Positions 53,313 to 63,087 are shown, counted from the first letter of the stretch. The stretch is 64,000 nt of DNA from an uncultured Planktomarina sp. (GCA_905182455.1 CAJJBJ010000002.1:868001-932000), one strand, 5' to 3'. The notes: generated from the sequence alone by a model not told the origin. A program made the numbers and translations.

Positions 53313-56219
53313 TTAGACTAAGGCTGCGTCGCAGCGCCCACAAACGCCTGCATGACCATGCTGCCCCACATCGGGCAGGATTTTCCAACAGCGTTCGCAT
53401 TTGGCGCCCTCGGCCTTAGCAAAGGTGACAGAAATGCCGACGGTGTCTTCCAATGTGAATGCGCCTTCAGGTGCTGAATCAGTGGACACTTCAATCCCCG
53501 ATGTGATGCAGAGATCTGCAAAAGTAACTGATTTCAACACATCCGCTAAATAAGCTTCCACATAGACCACCGGAGCGGCCTCAAGGCTTGACCCGATATT
53601 TTTTTCACGGCGTTCAACTTCCAAAGCCCCAGTGACCACACGGCGCACTTTGCGAATGCCGGCCCATTTGGCCGCCAACTCAGGGTTGGACCATGTGGCA
53701 GGTGTCTGTGGCATATCCACCAGATGCACTGAGCTGTCAGCGCCCGGATTGCGTTCAAGCCAAACCTCTTCCATCGTAAAGCTCAGGATAGGCGCCAACC
53801 AAGTGGTCAGACGGTGATAGAGCAGATCCAAAACCGTCCGCGCCGCGCGCCGCTCACGCGTATCGCCATCACAGTAAAGCACGTCTTTGCGGATATCGAA
53901 GTAGAAAGACGACAAATCAACCGTTGCAAACTGAAACAGCACTTGGAAAACGCCTTGGAAATCATAGGCTTTATAGCCTTTGCGCACGGTTTCATCCAAC
54001 TCAGCCAAGCGATGCAAAACCCATTGCTCCAACTCAGGCATGGCGTCTAGCACAACCCGATCCGCTTCGCTAAAATCTGCCAATGACCCGAGCATAAAGC
54101 GCATAGTATTGCGCAGACGACGATAGCTGTCAGCCACGCCTTTCAGTATCTCAGGACCAATCCGCAAGTCGCTGGTATAATCCGACTGCGCCACCCAAAG
54201 CCTCAGGATATCTGCTCCATATTGTTTGGTGACATCATCTGGAGACACGGTATTACCGATAGATTTGGACATTTTCATGCCTTTCTCGTCCAGCGTGAAC
54301 CCATGGGTCAAAACCCCACGATAAGGCGCGCGCCCCTGCGTGCCGCAAGATTGCAGCATGGAGGAATGGAACCAACCGCGGTGTTGATCTGTGCCTTCTA
54401 GATAGAGATCAGCCATACCATCGTCAGAGCCATCTTCACGGTCCCGTAATACGAAAGCATGGGTTGAGCCACTGTCGAACCAAACGTCAAGAATATCAAA
54501 AACCTGCGTATATTCTTCTGGATCTACAATGCCGGACAAGAACCGCTCTTTCGCGCCATCCACATACCACGCATCGGCACCTTCTACTTCGAAAGCCTCC
54601 AGCACGCGGGCATTCACCACTTCGTTGCGCAAAAGGTAATCATCATCCGTGGGCAAGCAGCCGTTTTTGGTAAAGCAGGTCAGAGGCACGCCCCAAGCCC
54701 GTTGCCGAGACAAAACCCAATCAGGCCGCGCTTCGATCATGGAATACAACCGATTACGACCTGTCGGTGGCGTCCAAGTCACCAACTCATCAATAGAGGT
54801 CAAAGCCCGCTCGCGGATGGTTTTGCCATAGGTGTCCAAGCCGTCATTCACAGGCTTATCGACCGCAGCAAACCACTGCGGCGTGTTACGATAGATCACG
54901 GGCGCCTTAGAACGCCAGCTGTGCGGATAGCTGTGTTTGATCTTGCCACGCGCCAACAACCCGTCCACTTCGGCCAGTTTTTCGATGATCGCACCATTGG
55001 CATTGCCCTCTTTGCCATTCGGCTTGAGTATCGCTTTGCCGCCAAAGAACGGCAGATCAGCGCGGAACCGGCCATCTTCCATAACGTTATAGGTGATGAC
55101 TTGCTCCAACATGCCTAGATCGCGGTAAAGCTCAAACTCTTCCATCCCGTGCGACGGCGCACAATGCACAAAGCCAGTGCCCTCGGTATCAGTCACAAAA
55201 TCAGCCGCGCGGAAATCACGAATGTCATCCCATTCCCCTTCGCCACCTTCAGCGCCGTAAAGTGGGTGCAAAAGCTGAATCTTGGCCAGATCTTCTTGCG
55301 TGACATCGCACAAACGACGGAACATGGTGGTATCAAGCCGGGCCCGACCGAATACATCTTCAGCCAAATTGTCAGAAAGGATAAAGCGTTCACCGATCTT
55401 CGCCCAGCATTCTTCCGGCCGGCCAATGACCTCATACAGCCCGTAGGAAATACCAGCACCATAGACCACAGCCTTATTGGACGGCATGGTCCAAGGGGTC
55501 GTGGTCCAGATCACAACTTTGGCGCTGTCGAGAGTCACGTCGCCGGTTCCCACAACTTTAAATTTCACCCAAACCGTGAAGCTTTCCTTGTCGTGATATT
55601 CCACCTCAGCCTCAGCCAAAGCGGTTTTCTCAATCGGTGACCACATCACAGGTTTTGAACCTTGATAGAGGGTACCATTCATCAAAAACTTCTGAAATTC
55701 AGCCGCAATAACCCGTTCAGAGTGAAAATCCATAGTCAAATAGGGGTTTTCCCATTTGCCAGTGATGCCGAGACGTTTGAATTCGTCACGTTGTATATCC
55801 ACCCAGCCTGCGGCAAACTCACGACATTCTTGACGAAACTCAACCACGGGCACAGCGTCTTTATCCCGGCCTTTTTTGCGATATTTTTCTTCGATCTTCC
55901 ATTCAATTGGCAGGCCGTGGCAATCCCAACCCGGGATATAACGGGCGTCTTTGCCCATCATCTGCTGCGACCGCACTACCATATCTTTGAGAATTTTGTT
56001 CAGTGCGTGGCCGATGTGCAAATTGCCGTTGGCATAGGGAGGACCATCGTGAAGCGTGAAGCTTTCACGGCCGGTTTTCTCGCGCAGGCGGTCATAAATT
56101 CCAATTTCAGCCCAACGCTCCAGCCATTCCGGCTCACGTTTGGGCAATCCAGCCCGCATTGGGAAATCCGTCTTAGGCAGATTAAGGGTATCTTTGTAGT
56201 CAACTGTGTTGTCGGACAT
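53313..56219 (-). CDS. ileS: Isoleucyl-tRNA synthetase
   Basis: A 968-aa class I synthetase of standard length that charges tRNA-Ile. HIGH is at residues 68-71 in NGNLHIGHALN, the WDCHGLPIEWK motif follows, the editing domain has PWTMPSNKAV, and KMSKSIGNT is the second active-site loop. The C-terminal zinc finger is intact (CERCWKILPDVG and CGRCD). Long overlapping frames on the other strand are shadows. It is followed by the decayed transporter and lies downstream of the decayed DUF697 gene with about 220 bases between, in which I see no gene. Confidence 0.97.
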   Translation of the reverse strand: MSDNTVDYKDTLNLPKTDFPMRAGLPKREPEWLERWAEIGIYDRLREKTGRESFTLHDGPPYANGNLHIGHALNKILKDMVVRSQQMMGKDARYIPGWDCHGLPIEWKIEEKYRKKGRDKDAVPVVEFRQECREFAAGWVDIQRDEFKRLGITGKWENPYLTMDFHSERVIAAEFQKFLMNGTLYQGSKPVMWSPIEKTALAEAEVEYHDKESFTVWVKFKVVGTGDVTLDSAKVVIWTTTPWTMPSNKAVVYGAGISYGLYEVIGRPEECWAKIGERFILSDNLAEDVFGRARLDTTMFRRLCDVTQEDLAKIQLLHPLYGAEGGEGEWDDIRDFRAADFVTDTEGTGFVHCAPSHGMEEFELYRDLGMLEQVITYNVMEDGRFRADLPFFGGKAILKPNGKEGNANGAIIEKLAEVDGLLARGKIKHSYPHSWRSKAPVIYRNTPQWFAAVDKPVNDGLDTYGKTIRERALTSIDELVTWTPPTGRNRLYSMIEARPDWVLSRQRAWGVPLTCFTKNGCLPTDDDYLLRNEVVNARVLEAFEVEGADAWYVDGAKERFLSGIVDPEEYTQVFDILDVWFDSGSTHAFVLRDREDGSDDGMADLYLEGTDQHRGWFHSSMLQSCGTQGRAPYRGVLTHGFTLDEKGMKMSKSIGNTVSPDDVTKQYGADILRLWVAQSDYTSDLRIGPEILKGVADSYRRLRNTMRFMLGSLADFSEADRVVLDAMPELEQWVLHRLAELDETVRKGYKAYDFQGVFQVLFQFATVDLSSFYFDIRKDVLYCDGDTRERRAARTVLDLLYHRLTTWLAPILSFTMEEVWLERNPGADSSVHLVDMPQTPATWSNPELAAKWAGIRKVRRVVTGALEVERREKNIGSSLEAAPVVYVEAYLADVLKSVTFADLCITSGIEVSTDSAPEGAFTLEDTVGISVTFAKAEGAKCERCWKILPDVGQHGHAGVCGRCDAALV

Positions 56220-56440
56220 ATCGCATCTCTTCTTGAAAAACTGAAAAAGGGCGGCGCGGTGGGTTCCAACGCCATTGGCCCGGCGGCTGCATGATCACAG
56301 CGCCGGGGATATAATTCGTTGAATGATCAATATCCGTAACATCTTGCGGCGGTTATAGGCTTCAATGCACCGTTGCACAACTGGCATCCCTCAGAGAGTT
56401 TTCCCCAGTAAATCTTGAGACGATTATACTACTCTTTGCT

Positions 56441-56835
56441 TTATTTATGTGAGGTGAACACCCCGACCAAAGCGCCATTGATAATACCTCCCCCAAATTT
56501 TCGGTACAATTTGGACAAACCCAAGCCGCCCACCATAGCGACAAATAACAAGGCGATCAATAGTGCGGTCACGCCCATGCCCGAAATCGAAAACCGCAGC
56601 AAAAGCGATGCCAAAAAAATCCCAAACCGCGATAGAAACCACCACCCCGACCAACGCACAAGGCCCAACGCAGCAACCGATTGGGCTGCCCTGCCATCGC
56701 ACCAGCGGCCAGCTGCACCGATGTTGGAGCATGCGGCTCGCTCTCCGGTATTGGTGGCGCCGTTTCAGGGGTAAGCTCTTCTGCCGTCACAGCCTCAAGT
56801 TCAACCATTAATGGTCCGTTGAGGGTCTCACCCAT
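56441..56835 (-). pseudogene. Remnant of a TIGR01620/DUF697 (YcjF-like) membrane protein
   Basis: Next to YcjX genes one expects a partner of about 340 aa with two membrane helices. Here only about 130 codons remain, in three frames. From ATG 56835, ELTPETAPPIPESEPHAPTS and GQPNRLLRWALC match its N-terminus; another frame continues VGVVVSIAVWDFFGIAF; a third gives GVTALLIALLFVAMVGGLGL and INGALVGVF to a stop at 56441. At least two frameshifts and a large deletion are needed. The partner gene ycjX at 57271 is intact. No other gene is seen from 56220 to 56440. Confidence 0.75.
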
Positions 56836-57274
56836 GGTTCAACCTCCATAAATACAATATATCGGGCAAGCCATAATCATTGTCTTGCCCATCGCTGGTC
56901 TCCAAGGCCTCAAACCCCAATTTTTGGTAAAACTGTTGGGCGTCACCGTTAGCCTGAAACACCCAAAGTTTCAGCTCATTAAACTGCTCTTGCGCATAGC
57001 GCACTGCCGCTTGACCAAAGCCCAAACGCCTAAACCCAGCCTTGATGTAGAGCGATTGCACGATATTGTCTTCCAATGCCAAAAAGCCAACCATTTGCCC
57101 CTCATGGTGCAAAATCGTGACTTTGGTATGGTCCAGCAACCAGCGGCCATAATCTGCGCGCTCCGGGGCGCTATGCACTTGTGGGATCCAACTTGTAGCT
57201 TCGGCCCAATTCTCCAATATTTGGCTGATTTCGGCGGCGTCCGACCCTCTGCCCGCTTTAAATTCAAGTTTCAC
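56828..57274 (-). CDS. GNAT family N-acetyltransferase
   Basis: A 148-aa acetyltransferase. KAGFRRLGFGQAAVRYAQEQ supplies the acetyl-CoA loop and helix; QFYQKLGFEAL is the usual late strand and WIPQVHSAPERADYGRWLLD is an N-terminal part seen in many uncharacterised GNATs. It transfers an acetyl group to an unknown amine. The start overlaps the ycjX stop (ATGA) and its end overlaps the decayed membrane-protein gene, so it sits inside the ycjX-ycjF unit. Confidence 0.88.
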   Translation of the reverse strand: MKLEFKAGRGSDAAEISQILENWAEATSWIPQVHSAPERADYGRWLLDHTKVTILHHEGQMVGFLALEDNIVQSLYIKAGFRRLGFGQAAVRYAQEQFNELKLWVFQANGDAQQFYQKLGFEALETSDGQDNDYGLPDILYLWRLNHG

Positions 57275-58656
57275 AGCAGATCTCCAATTAAAAACTCAAC
57301 GGCCTTATCCAAACGTATATGCGGCGGCCCCACTCCGGGGGCGAGAGACAGCTGCGACGGCGCGGAATTTTGATCCGCAAAAAGGCCACTGTCCCAGTCC
57401 AAGCTATCGGAGCGTGCCTGGTACAAAACTGAAGCGGAAGAGTTTGGAAATTCACCAGGATAAAATCCGACGGTTTTCCCACCGAATTTCTCTAAGCCCT
57501 TCACCCCAGGTAAAGCACGACCGTCGGAGCTCAAATCCATTTCAGCAGTACTGCGCAGCGCTGCAATGGACATCGCCGCGGTCAACGCACCTCTAAAACG
57601 CGCCTTATCACGCGCAGATTGGGTTAAGGCCTCGACCATAGCCGTCAGGGCAGGATGATGCAGATGATGCAGGTGATCCGCCTTCGAGGCTGCGAAAAGA
57701 ATGCGATCAATGCGCTTCCTGCGCAAAACTTCCTTCAAAAATCCACGTCGACCGGGCCGGAACGCCACTAAAACTGCGCCCATTGCGCGCTCCATATCCG
57801 CGACCGCATCGGGGCCATCGGCTAAGCTTTTCAGCAGATCAACCAAGACAATCTGTCGGTCCAGCTTGGCAAAATGATCGCGAAAAAACGGTTTCACAAT
57901 TTTAGACTTATAGGCCTCAAACCGACGCTTCATCTCGGCCTGAAACGAGCCTTTGCCCGCTTCTCCGATGAGCAAAGGTGCAAAGGTCAAAACCGGTGAT
58001 CCCGCCAATTCCCCCAGCAATAAAAATTGGCTCGGCGTTAAATTAGAAAATCCGGCCCAGCGTGCCTGTTGCAAATACCCAGCATAAGCCACAGCCAAAC
58101 CGCTGGCAGTCACATCATCAAAAGGCGCAGAGCCGTCAACGCCAGATAACAAGGCATAAAAGGCCCGCGCCTCTCGCCGCTTTTCTGCCGAAGCCAGCGC
58201 GGCTGCAGCCCATTGTTCATAGCTCAGATCCAACAACCATTCCCCGAGATAATCGACGATATCTAAATGCAGCATTCGCGGTAGTGACAGAGCGCTTAGC
58301 ATACCTGAAGGGGCAAGCCTAAACGACCAGCGCAACTGGCTAATGGTTTTGGCCCCATCCGGCCAACTGAGGATCGCCGCAAGCAAGGCATCAAGATTGC
58401 GCTCATACTCGAACCGAGCCACGGTATCATCCGGTTGCGGCTGTAAAAATGTAGATTGAATTTGAACAGTCGCAGCTGATCGCAATTGCGACATGCGCCC
58501 AGAGTGAAATAAATTGGCGACCAAAGAGGTGATGAACACAGTTTTACCTGCGCGGCTTAACCCAGTGACGCCAAGGCGCACAACAGGATCAGCAAACAAG
58601 CCGGTGACGGCGCCAGCGGCACCTCCAACCCGGTTTGATAGTGCCGACAAAACCAT
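57271..58656 (-). CDS. YcjX family GTPase-like protein
   Basis: A 461-aa P-loop protein of the YcjX family (DUF463). The nucleotide loop GVTGLSRAGKT is at residues 29-39, VLVDLLKSLADGPDAV-type text and DRILFAASKADHLHHL (G4-like) follow, and LGEWLLDL marks the core. YcjX is a GTPase-fold protein induced in stress in enterics, with unproven function; the typical membrane partner YcjF/TIGR01620 is broken here. ATG 58656 has AAGGA five bases upstream; the longer in-frame reading overlaps truA and is rejected. Confidence 0.9.
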   Translation of the reverse strand: MVLSALSNRVGGAAGAVTGLFADPVVRLGVTGLSRAGKTVFITSLVANLFHSGRMSQLRSAATVQIQSTFLQPQPDDTVARFEYERNLDALLAAILSWPDGAKTISQLRWSFRLAPSGMLSALSLPRMLHLDIVDYLGEWLLDLSYEQWAAAALASAEKRREARAFYALLSGVDGSAPFDDVTASGLAVAYAGYLQQARWAGFSNLTPSQFLLLGELAGSPVLTFAPLLIGEAGKGSFQAEMKRRFEAYKSKIVKPFFRDHFAKLDRQIVLVDLLKSLADGPDAVADMERAMGAVLVAFRPGRRGFLKEVLRRKRIDRILFAASKADHLHHLHHPALTAMVEALTQSARDKARFRGALTAAMSIAALRSTAEMDLSSDGRALPGVKGLEKFGGKTVGFYPGEFPNSSASVLYQARSDSLDWDSGLFADQNSAPSQLSLAPGVGPPHIRLDKAVEFLIGDLL

Positions 58657-58756
58657 GTGCTTCCTTTGTGTCACCCTCTTGAAATAGAGACCCGAGTGGC
58701 GTTTGCCTAGGGCGCGGCAATTGCCAAACCCCCTAGCACAGTTTAATGCCGAAAAC

Positions 58757-59539
58757 ATGCCCAGATATGCACTCAAAATCGAATACCACGGCCAAGGCTT
58801 TTACGGCTGGCAGCGTCAGAATGGTCTGCCAACAGTACAAGGCGCTCTGGAACAGGCTCTGACAAAACTGGAGTCAGATCTGCCCAATATTGCCGCAGCC
58901 GGGCGCACAGATACCGGCGTGCATGGTCTTGGACAGGTGGCCCATTGCGATATGCAAAAAGACTGGGACAGCGAAAAGCTCAAAGGCGCGCTGAACTTTC
59001 ATCTCAAACCCAATAAAATTGCCATCATCGCCTGTGCGCTTGTTGATCCAGAGTGGCATGCACGCTTTTCTGCAGTGGGTCGTGATTATTTGTTCCGGCT
59101 CGTTTGCCGCAGAGCCCCCGTAACCCATGATGCTGGCCTTGTGTGGCAATCGCGCCATCCTTTGGATATTGAGGCCATGCGCGAGGGCGCAGCCTACCTG
59201 CTTGGCACCCATGACTTCACAACATTTCGCTCGACCATGTGCCAAGCCAAAAGCCCAGTTAAAACGCTGGATGTGTTGGATCTCTCGACCCATGACTATC
59301 ACGCCGGCACAGAAATTCGTTTTCACGTCAAAGCACGAAGTTTTTTACACAACCAAGTCCGCAGCCTTGTAGGCTCTCTGGAACGTGTGGGCGCTGGCGC
59401 TTGGGCACCGGAGCGCATGGTAGAGGCGCTGGCAGCCCAAGATCGCTCGGCCTGCGGTCCAGTGTGCCCTCCCGATGGTCTGTATCTTGAAAATGTACGC
59501 TACCCCACAGATGTCTTCACGCAGCCAATAAGCAATTAA
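58757..59539 (+). CDS. truA: tRNA pseudouridine synthase A
   Basis: A 260-aa enzyme that makes pseudouridine at tRNA positions 38-40. [20 protein letters not shown] opens it; the catalytic Asp lies in [31 protein letters not shown] and [20 protein letters not shown], then [17 protein letters not shown], complete the family pattern. ATG 58757 begins the normal N-terminus. It is divergent from ycjX and overlaps the next gene's end by four bases tail to tail. Confidence 0.97.
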   Translation: MPRYALKIEYHGQGFYGWQRQNGLPTVQGALEQALTKLESDLPNIAAAGRTDTGVHGLGQVAHCDMQKDWDSEKLKGALNFHLKPNKIAIIACALVDPEWHARFSAVGRDYLFRLVCRRAPVTHDAGLVWQSRHPLDIEAMREGAAYLLGTHDFTTFRSTMCQAKSPVKTLDVLDLSTHDYHAGTEIRFHVKARSFLHNQVRSLVGSLERVGAGAWAPERMVEALAAQDRSACGPVCPPDGLYLENVRYPTDVFTQPISN

Positions 59540-60045
59540 TCGTTGTCGGTCAGCCCAGCACCTGCCCCGGCAAGCCGAGATGCATCCGTTTCAGGCACAT
59601 AAGTCAGCGCCGCATATTTGCCCAAGACCTGCCAATCCATCGGATCAACGTCACAGCGGCTTGGCACAGGCACTGGCCGCTCTTCCGCCGTTAAAAGCAC
59701 GCCCCCGGCATGCACCGTCGCTGAGACGCCGCGGTACAGCGCCATGGCCTCAATGACATCACATAAGCTCAGCTCGCGCAGCACCACCGGTGACACCCCA
59801 AGGCGCGCCGCATCCGCACAAGTCGAGAAATCTCTTAGAATAAAGGCGTTTTGCACATCGACACCCGCCGAAAACTCAAAACGTGCCGGGGTGGTTGGTT
59901 GGGCCAAATGGGACAACAGCTGTTTCAAAGCCCATGGGCTGATCGCTATAGCCGCTGCCACATCTTGGGCCTGCGCCACCGGAAGGCCAATGCCACGGCA
60001 GGCTTTCAACACTGCCATTTGCAGTTCATTTGATGACATATTCAT
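59536..60045 (-). CDS. DUF3726 domain protein
   Basis: A 169-aa protein of unknown function. [20 protein letters not shown] and the following alanine-rich helix resemble the start of DUF3726, and the protein ends in a loosely conserved [15 protein letters not shown] tail. No catalytic motif is evident and there is no signal peptide, so it is probably cytoplasmic. ATG 60045 overlaps the stop of the 550-aa gene (ATGA); a longer in-frame reading to 60141 runs inside that gene and is rejected. It is the last of three overlapping genes, so it likely acts with the 550-aa protein and the M19-like protein. Confidence 0.7.
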   Translation of the reverse strand: MNMSSNELQMAVLKACRGIGLPVAQAQDVAAAIAISPWALKQLLSHLAQPTTPARFEFSAGVDVQNAFILRDFSTCADAARLGVSPVVLRELSLCDVIEAMALYRGVSATVHAGGVLLTAEERPVPVPSRCDVDPMDWQVLGKYAALTYVPETDASRLAGAGAGLTDND

Positions 60046-61694
60046 GGCGCTGACACCGGCAACCACCAATCGTCCCGCGCCGTGCCCGCTGCCAAATCTG
60101 AAGCCAATGGCGCCCCTTGCGCTAGGGTAATCCGGGTCCAAAGCTGAGATTTGGGATCAAATTTACTCGCCCCAAAGAACGACAATTTACACCGCAGCAT
60201 ATCAATCGGAGCCATATCCCCATCTACAAGATTATCACGGATTTCAGAATATGGGTTGCGCGCCAAGGCCTGCACCCTTTGTACCGCCAGGCGATGTTGC
60301 GGAAATTGTGACAAAAATTGCCAAATTGGGCCGCTGTGCCCCGGTAGTTCCTGCGCCAATCCGTGAATTTGTCGGGTGATGTCCAGAGGGCTTTCGCGAT
60401 CAGCACCCGGCTCAGAGTGGCGTTTACCTATGCGCGGCTCAAGCTTGGCCTCAGAGACATACCAAAATTGGTCGCTGGCGTGGGGGATGGTAAAATCAAC
60501 TCCGGTCGCATAGCCACAATGTGCCGCCAATATATCGCTCAGTTCAGCACAGCTCATCGCCGCATCGAGGACCGGTTCATTGGGATTGGCCATACACTCG
60601 GTCAACCCATCCACCAAATCCCCAAAGGGTTCCAGCATCCAGCTGACAGTCAACTCTTGCAAGTCTCGGCTGTCAGCCTCCGATCGTGCAATCACCGCAT
60701 CCAAAGCACCTTGCGCCATCAAACTCTCGACGCTCAGGCCATGGGTCAAAGCTGCCCATTCGGCCCGAAGAGTTACAATCCGCGCCTGATGCCGAGGATC
60801 GGGTATATTCCATTCTAGCAGATGTTGCGCCGCACGGCGGCTGAGCGTGATCAACTGCGCCGCTGCATCGGCCTCAATCACAGCCACCCGCACACGCGCC
60901 AAAGCGGTTTCACGACACACCATCCAAGAATGCAACAACAGCGGATGCGACACCAAAAACGGGGCCATGCCTAAGCCGGTTGAATTGCCAATCCCAAGTT
61001 GGCGTTTCACGGATTCTGGCAATGCGCCACCCCCGACATGTTCCACCAAATCATGCGTAAAGGTGCGGATCAGCCAAACCGTCAGCATTTCCGCCATAAA
61101 AGGGCCTTGAAGACCAGGCCGGGCCTCAATCTCGCGGCGGTCCGCAATCCCAAACTTTCCATTGCCATAGACCGCTGTGGTACGCATCAAATAACCGATA
61201 TCTTGGATCATTCCCATGGGTAAATCGGTGCTATTTCGCAAAGCGGTGACAATTTGATCAAACAGCCGCACGGATTTATTTGCCCGCGATAGGCACAGGT
61301 CTTTACAGGTAAACCGCCCCGCCTCTTGCAAAGGGGCGCTCTGCGACAGGCGTGCAATCTCGGAGGCATCGGGCACCCCATCATAGAGTACAAAAGCCGC
61401 GTCCCAGGCCTCTGCAATCACCCGATCTGTGCGCATATCAGCGTCAAGCGCTTGGCTAATGGCGAATAATGAATAGGAATGACCGCCCAGTGTCAGCGTG
61501 TAGACCGCTGTGCCAAACCCGTCGCTGTTCATATCCCAATGCATCCGCGACACTTGGCTTTCATCTGCGATCAATTGGCGGGTCAGACTGCGCAGGAAGG
61601 ACAGGCGTGAGGGAAACATCGCCCCCATACGCGACAGGCGCATCACATCGTCGGGATGGCGCAGCTCCGCCTGGGCATACAAAGACTGGGTCAT
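60042..61694 (-). CDS. Conserved-looking hypothetical protein of 550 aa
   Basis: I do not recognise a family. The protein is soluble, helix-rich, with no signal peptide or membrane segment. Notable local motifs are YGNGKFGIADRREIEARPG near 190-210, the aromatic WLIRTFTHDLVEHVGGGALP near 220-240 and a long helical C-terminal half. Codon use and length look like a real gene. Both ends overlap neighbours by four bases (ATGA): the M19-like gene upstream and the DUF3726 gene downstream. Hence it probably works with them in one process, perhaps catabolism of a nitrogen compound, but this is inference. Confidence 0.8.
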   Translation of the reverse strand: MTQSLYAQAELRHPDDVMRLSRMGAMFPSRLSFLRSLTRQLIADESQVSRMHWDMNSDGFGTAVYTLTLGGHSYSLFAISQALDADMRTDRVIAEAWDAAFVLYDGVPDASEIARLSQSAPLQEAGRFTCKDLCLSRANKSVRLFDQIVTALRNSTDLPMGMIQDIGYLMRTTAVYGNGKFGIADRREIEARPGLQGPFMAEMLTVWLIRTFTHDLVEHVGGGALPESVKRQLGIGNSTGLGMAPFLVSHPLLLHSWMVCRETALARVRVAVIEADAAAQLITLSRRAAQHLLEWNIPDPRHQARIVTLRAEWAALTHGLSVESLMAQGALDAVIARSEADSRDLQELTVSWMLEPFGDLVDGLTECMANPNEPVLDAAMSCAELSDILAAHCGYATGVDFTIPHASDQFWYVSEAKLEPRIGKRHSEPGADRESPLDITRQIHGLAQELPGHSGPIWQFLSQFPQHRLAVQRVQALARNPYSEIRDNLVDGDMAPIDMLRCKLSFFGASKFDPKSQLWTRITLAQGAPLASDLAAGTARDDWWLPVSAP

Positions 61695-62644
61695 GATGGG
61701 GCAAAAGCCTTATCCCAAAACGCCATCCAATTGCCTCCAAGAATGCCAGCCACATGCTCCACCGGCAATCCCGCCGCAAACAGTCCATCGGACAGCCCAG
61801 GGAAATCTCGATTGTCACGAAACCAAACTGGACAGGCCGGAAAGGCAACGGGCGGCGCGGGTGTTTTGCGCCAATGGCCGTTGCGCATCCAATTGACCAC
61901 GCTGTCAGGCTGATCTTGGCACAGATCTGAGCCAATCCCAAACATCTGCGAACCGTAGGTCGTAACCATGTCAGCCGCCATCTGTGAAAACTCAGACAAC
62001 CCGCACTCACTGCCACCTTTGAGGTGATGCGGATAGAGAGAGAACCCAACCATGCCGCCCGTATCAGAAAGAGCCTGCAAAAGGTCATGATGCAAATTGC
62101 GTGGGGCCGAATGCCAGGCGTCTGGATTGGCATGGGTGACGGTCACCGGCCGATTGGAGTAGGTCACCACATCCATCGCTGTTTTATGGCCCGCATGCGA
62201 CAGATCGATCACCATCCCCAGGCGATTCATTTCATCCACAACTTCGTAACCAAAAGCTGTGAGACCACTATCGTGGGGCTCAAAACAGCCTGCACCAAGC
62301 AGCGTTTGTTGATTGTAGGTCATCTGACAAAACCGAATGCCAAGCTGCGCCAAGACCTCAACCCGACCAAGATCTGCGCCAATAGCCAAAGGGTTTTGCA
62401 GCCCAAACAAGATTGCAGTTTTGCCAGAAGCATTGGCCGCAGCAATCTCTTCACAGGTTGTGGCCCGAGCAATCAGATCACCACAGTCCTCAAACCAGCG
62501 GTTCCAATTTTGTAGGTTTTCCACCACGCCGAGAAAATCTTCATGATAGCCAACAGTGATATGCACGGCAGACAGTTTCCCCACGCGCATTTGCCCGAAG
62601 ATTGCCCGGCTGGGGCGGATATATTGCAGGGCATCTATAAACAT
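61691..62644 (-). CDS. M19 (membrane dipeptidase/renal dipeptidase) family protein, variant metal site
   Basis: A 317-aa TIM-barrel amidohydrolase-like protein. DLSHAGHKT and THANPDAWHSAPRN carry the two late histidines (150 and 171) of M19 zinc enzymes. The N-terminal HxD, normally in a DGHNDL motif, is IDALQYIR here, and the bridging Glu is replaced by Gln83 in FGLQNPLAIG. I recall relatives with the same changes, so this looks like a distinct subfamily, not damage. It may use one metal or another reaction. No signal peptide is seen. It is first in the cassette with the 550-aa and DUF3726 genes. Confidence 0.82.
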   Translation of the reverse strand: MFIDALQYIRPSRAIFGQMRVGKLSAVHITVGYHEDFLGVVENLQNWNRWFEDCGDLIARATTCEEIAAANASGKTAILFGLQNPLAIGADLGRVEVLAQLGIRFCQMTYNQQTLLGAGCFEPHDSGLTAFGYEVVDEMNRLGMVIDLSHAGHKTAMDVVTYSNRPVTVTHANPDAWHSAPRNLHHDLLQALSDTGGMVGFSLYPHHLKGGSECGLSEFSQMAADMVTTYGSQMFGIGSDLCQDQPDSVVNWMRNGHWRKTPAPPVAFPACPVWFRDNRDFPGLSDGLFAAGLPVEHVAGILGGNWMAFWDKAFAPS

Positions 62645-62658
62645 AACACTATTCTAAA

Positions 62659-63087
62659 TCACCAGGTAGAATTGGCAAGTGTTCCTGCGACATGGACACT
62701 GCAATTTACGCCATAAGGCCTAGCTGGTGAGCTTATAGTTTGCATTGTCATAACGTCGGATTTGCCATGATCCATAATGCGGCCACTATAGATCAACAAA
62801 AACTCATCGATGCGCCGCACGGTCAGCTCCAAAGCCTGAGTGCCGGGCGTCCGGTTGGAGCTATCGCCAATCGGGTGCAGATAGGCAGACAGATTGCGAA
62901 GCGGTAGCACCACATCTTGCAACGCGGGCACGGCCACCTCTGCAACGAGGCTTCGCATCAGATCCTGCGCACCGCACTTGGTGAGCCTGACCCTGACCTT
63001 TGGCTGGGTTTCTGAATTGTTATCCAGTTGGAAATTCTCAAAGACAACCTTGGACAATCGTATAAAAACTAACTCTGTGCGCGCCAT
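62659..63087 (-). CDS. Hypothetical protein or gene remnant (142 codons)
   Basis: The reading frame ends 14 bases before the M19-like start, as an operon member would. The central part (LQDVVLPLRNLSAYLHPIGD to ALELTVRRIDEFLLIYSGR) reads like genuine protein, but the end is less so. Upstream of its ATG a second frame stays open and protein-like (GGGDWLRADVVDWLKSC near 63090-63150), broken by a stop near 63040. Together they suggest a frameshifted gene covering about 62659-63220. I recognise no family. It may be a decayed first gene of the M19/550-aa/DUF3726 set. From 63088 to 63305 no clean gene is present. Confidence 0.35.
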   Translation of the reverse strand: MARTELVFIRLSKVVFENFQLDNNSETQPKVRVRLTKCGAQDLMRSLVAEVAVPALQDVVLPLRNLSAYLHPIGDSSNRTPGTQALELTVRRIDEFLLIYSGRIMDHGKSDVMTMQTISSPARPYGVNCSVHVAGTLANSTW

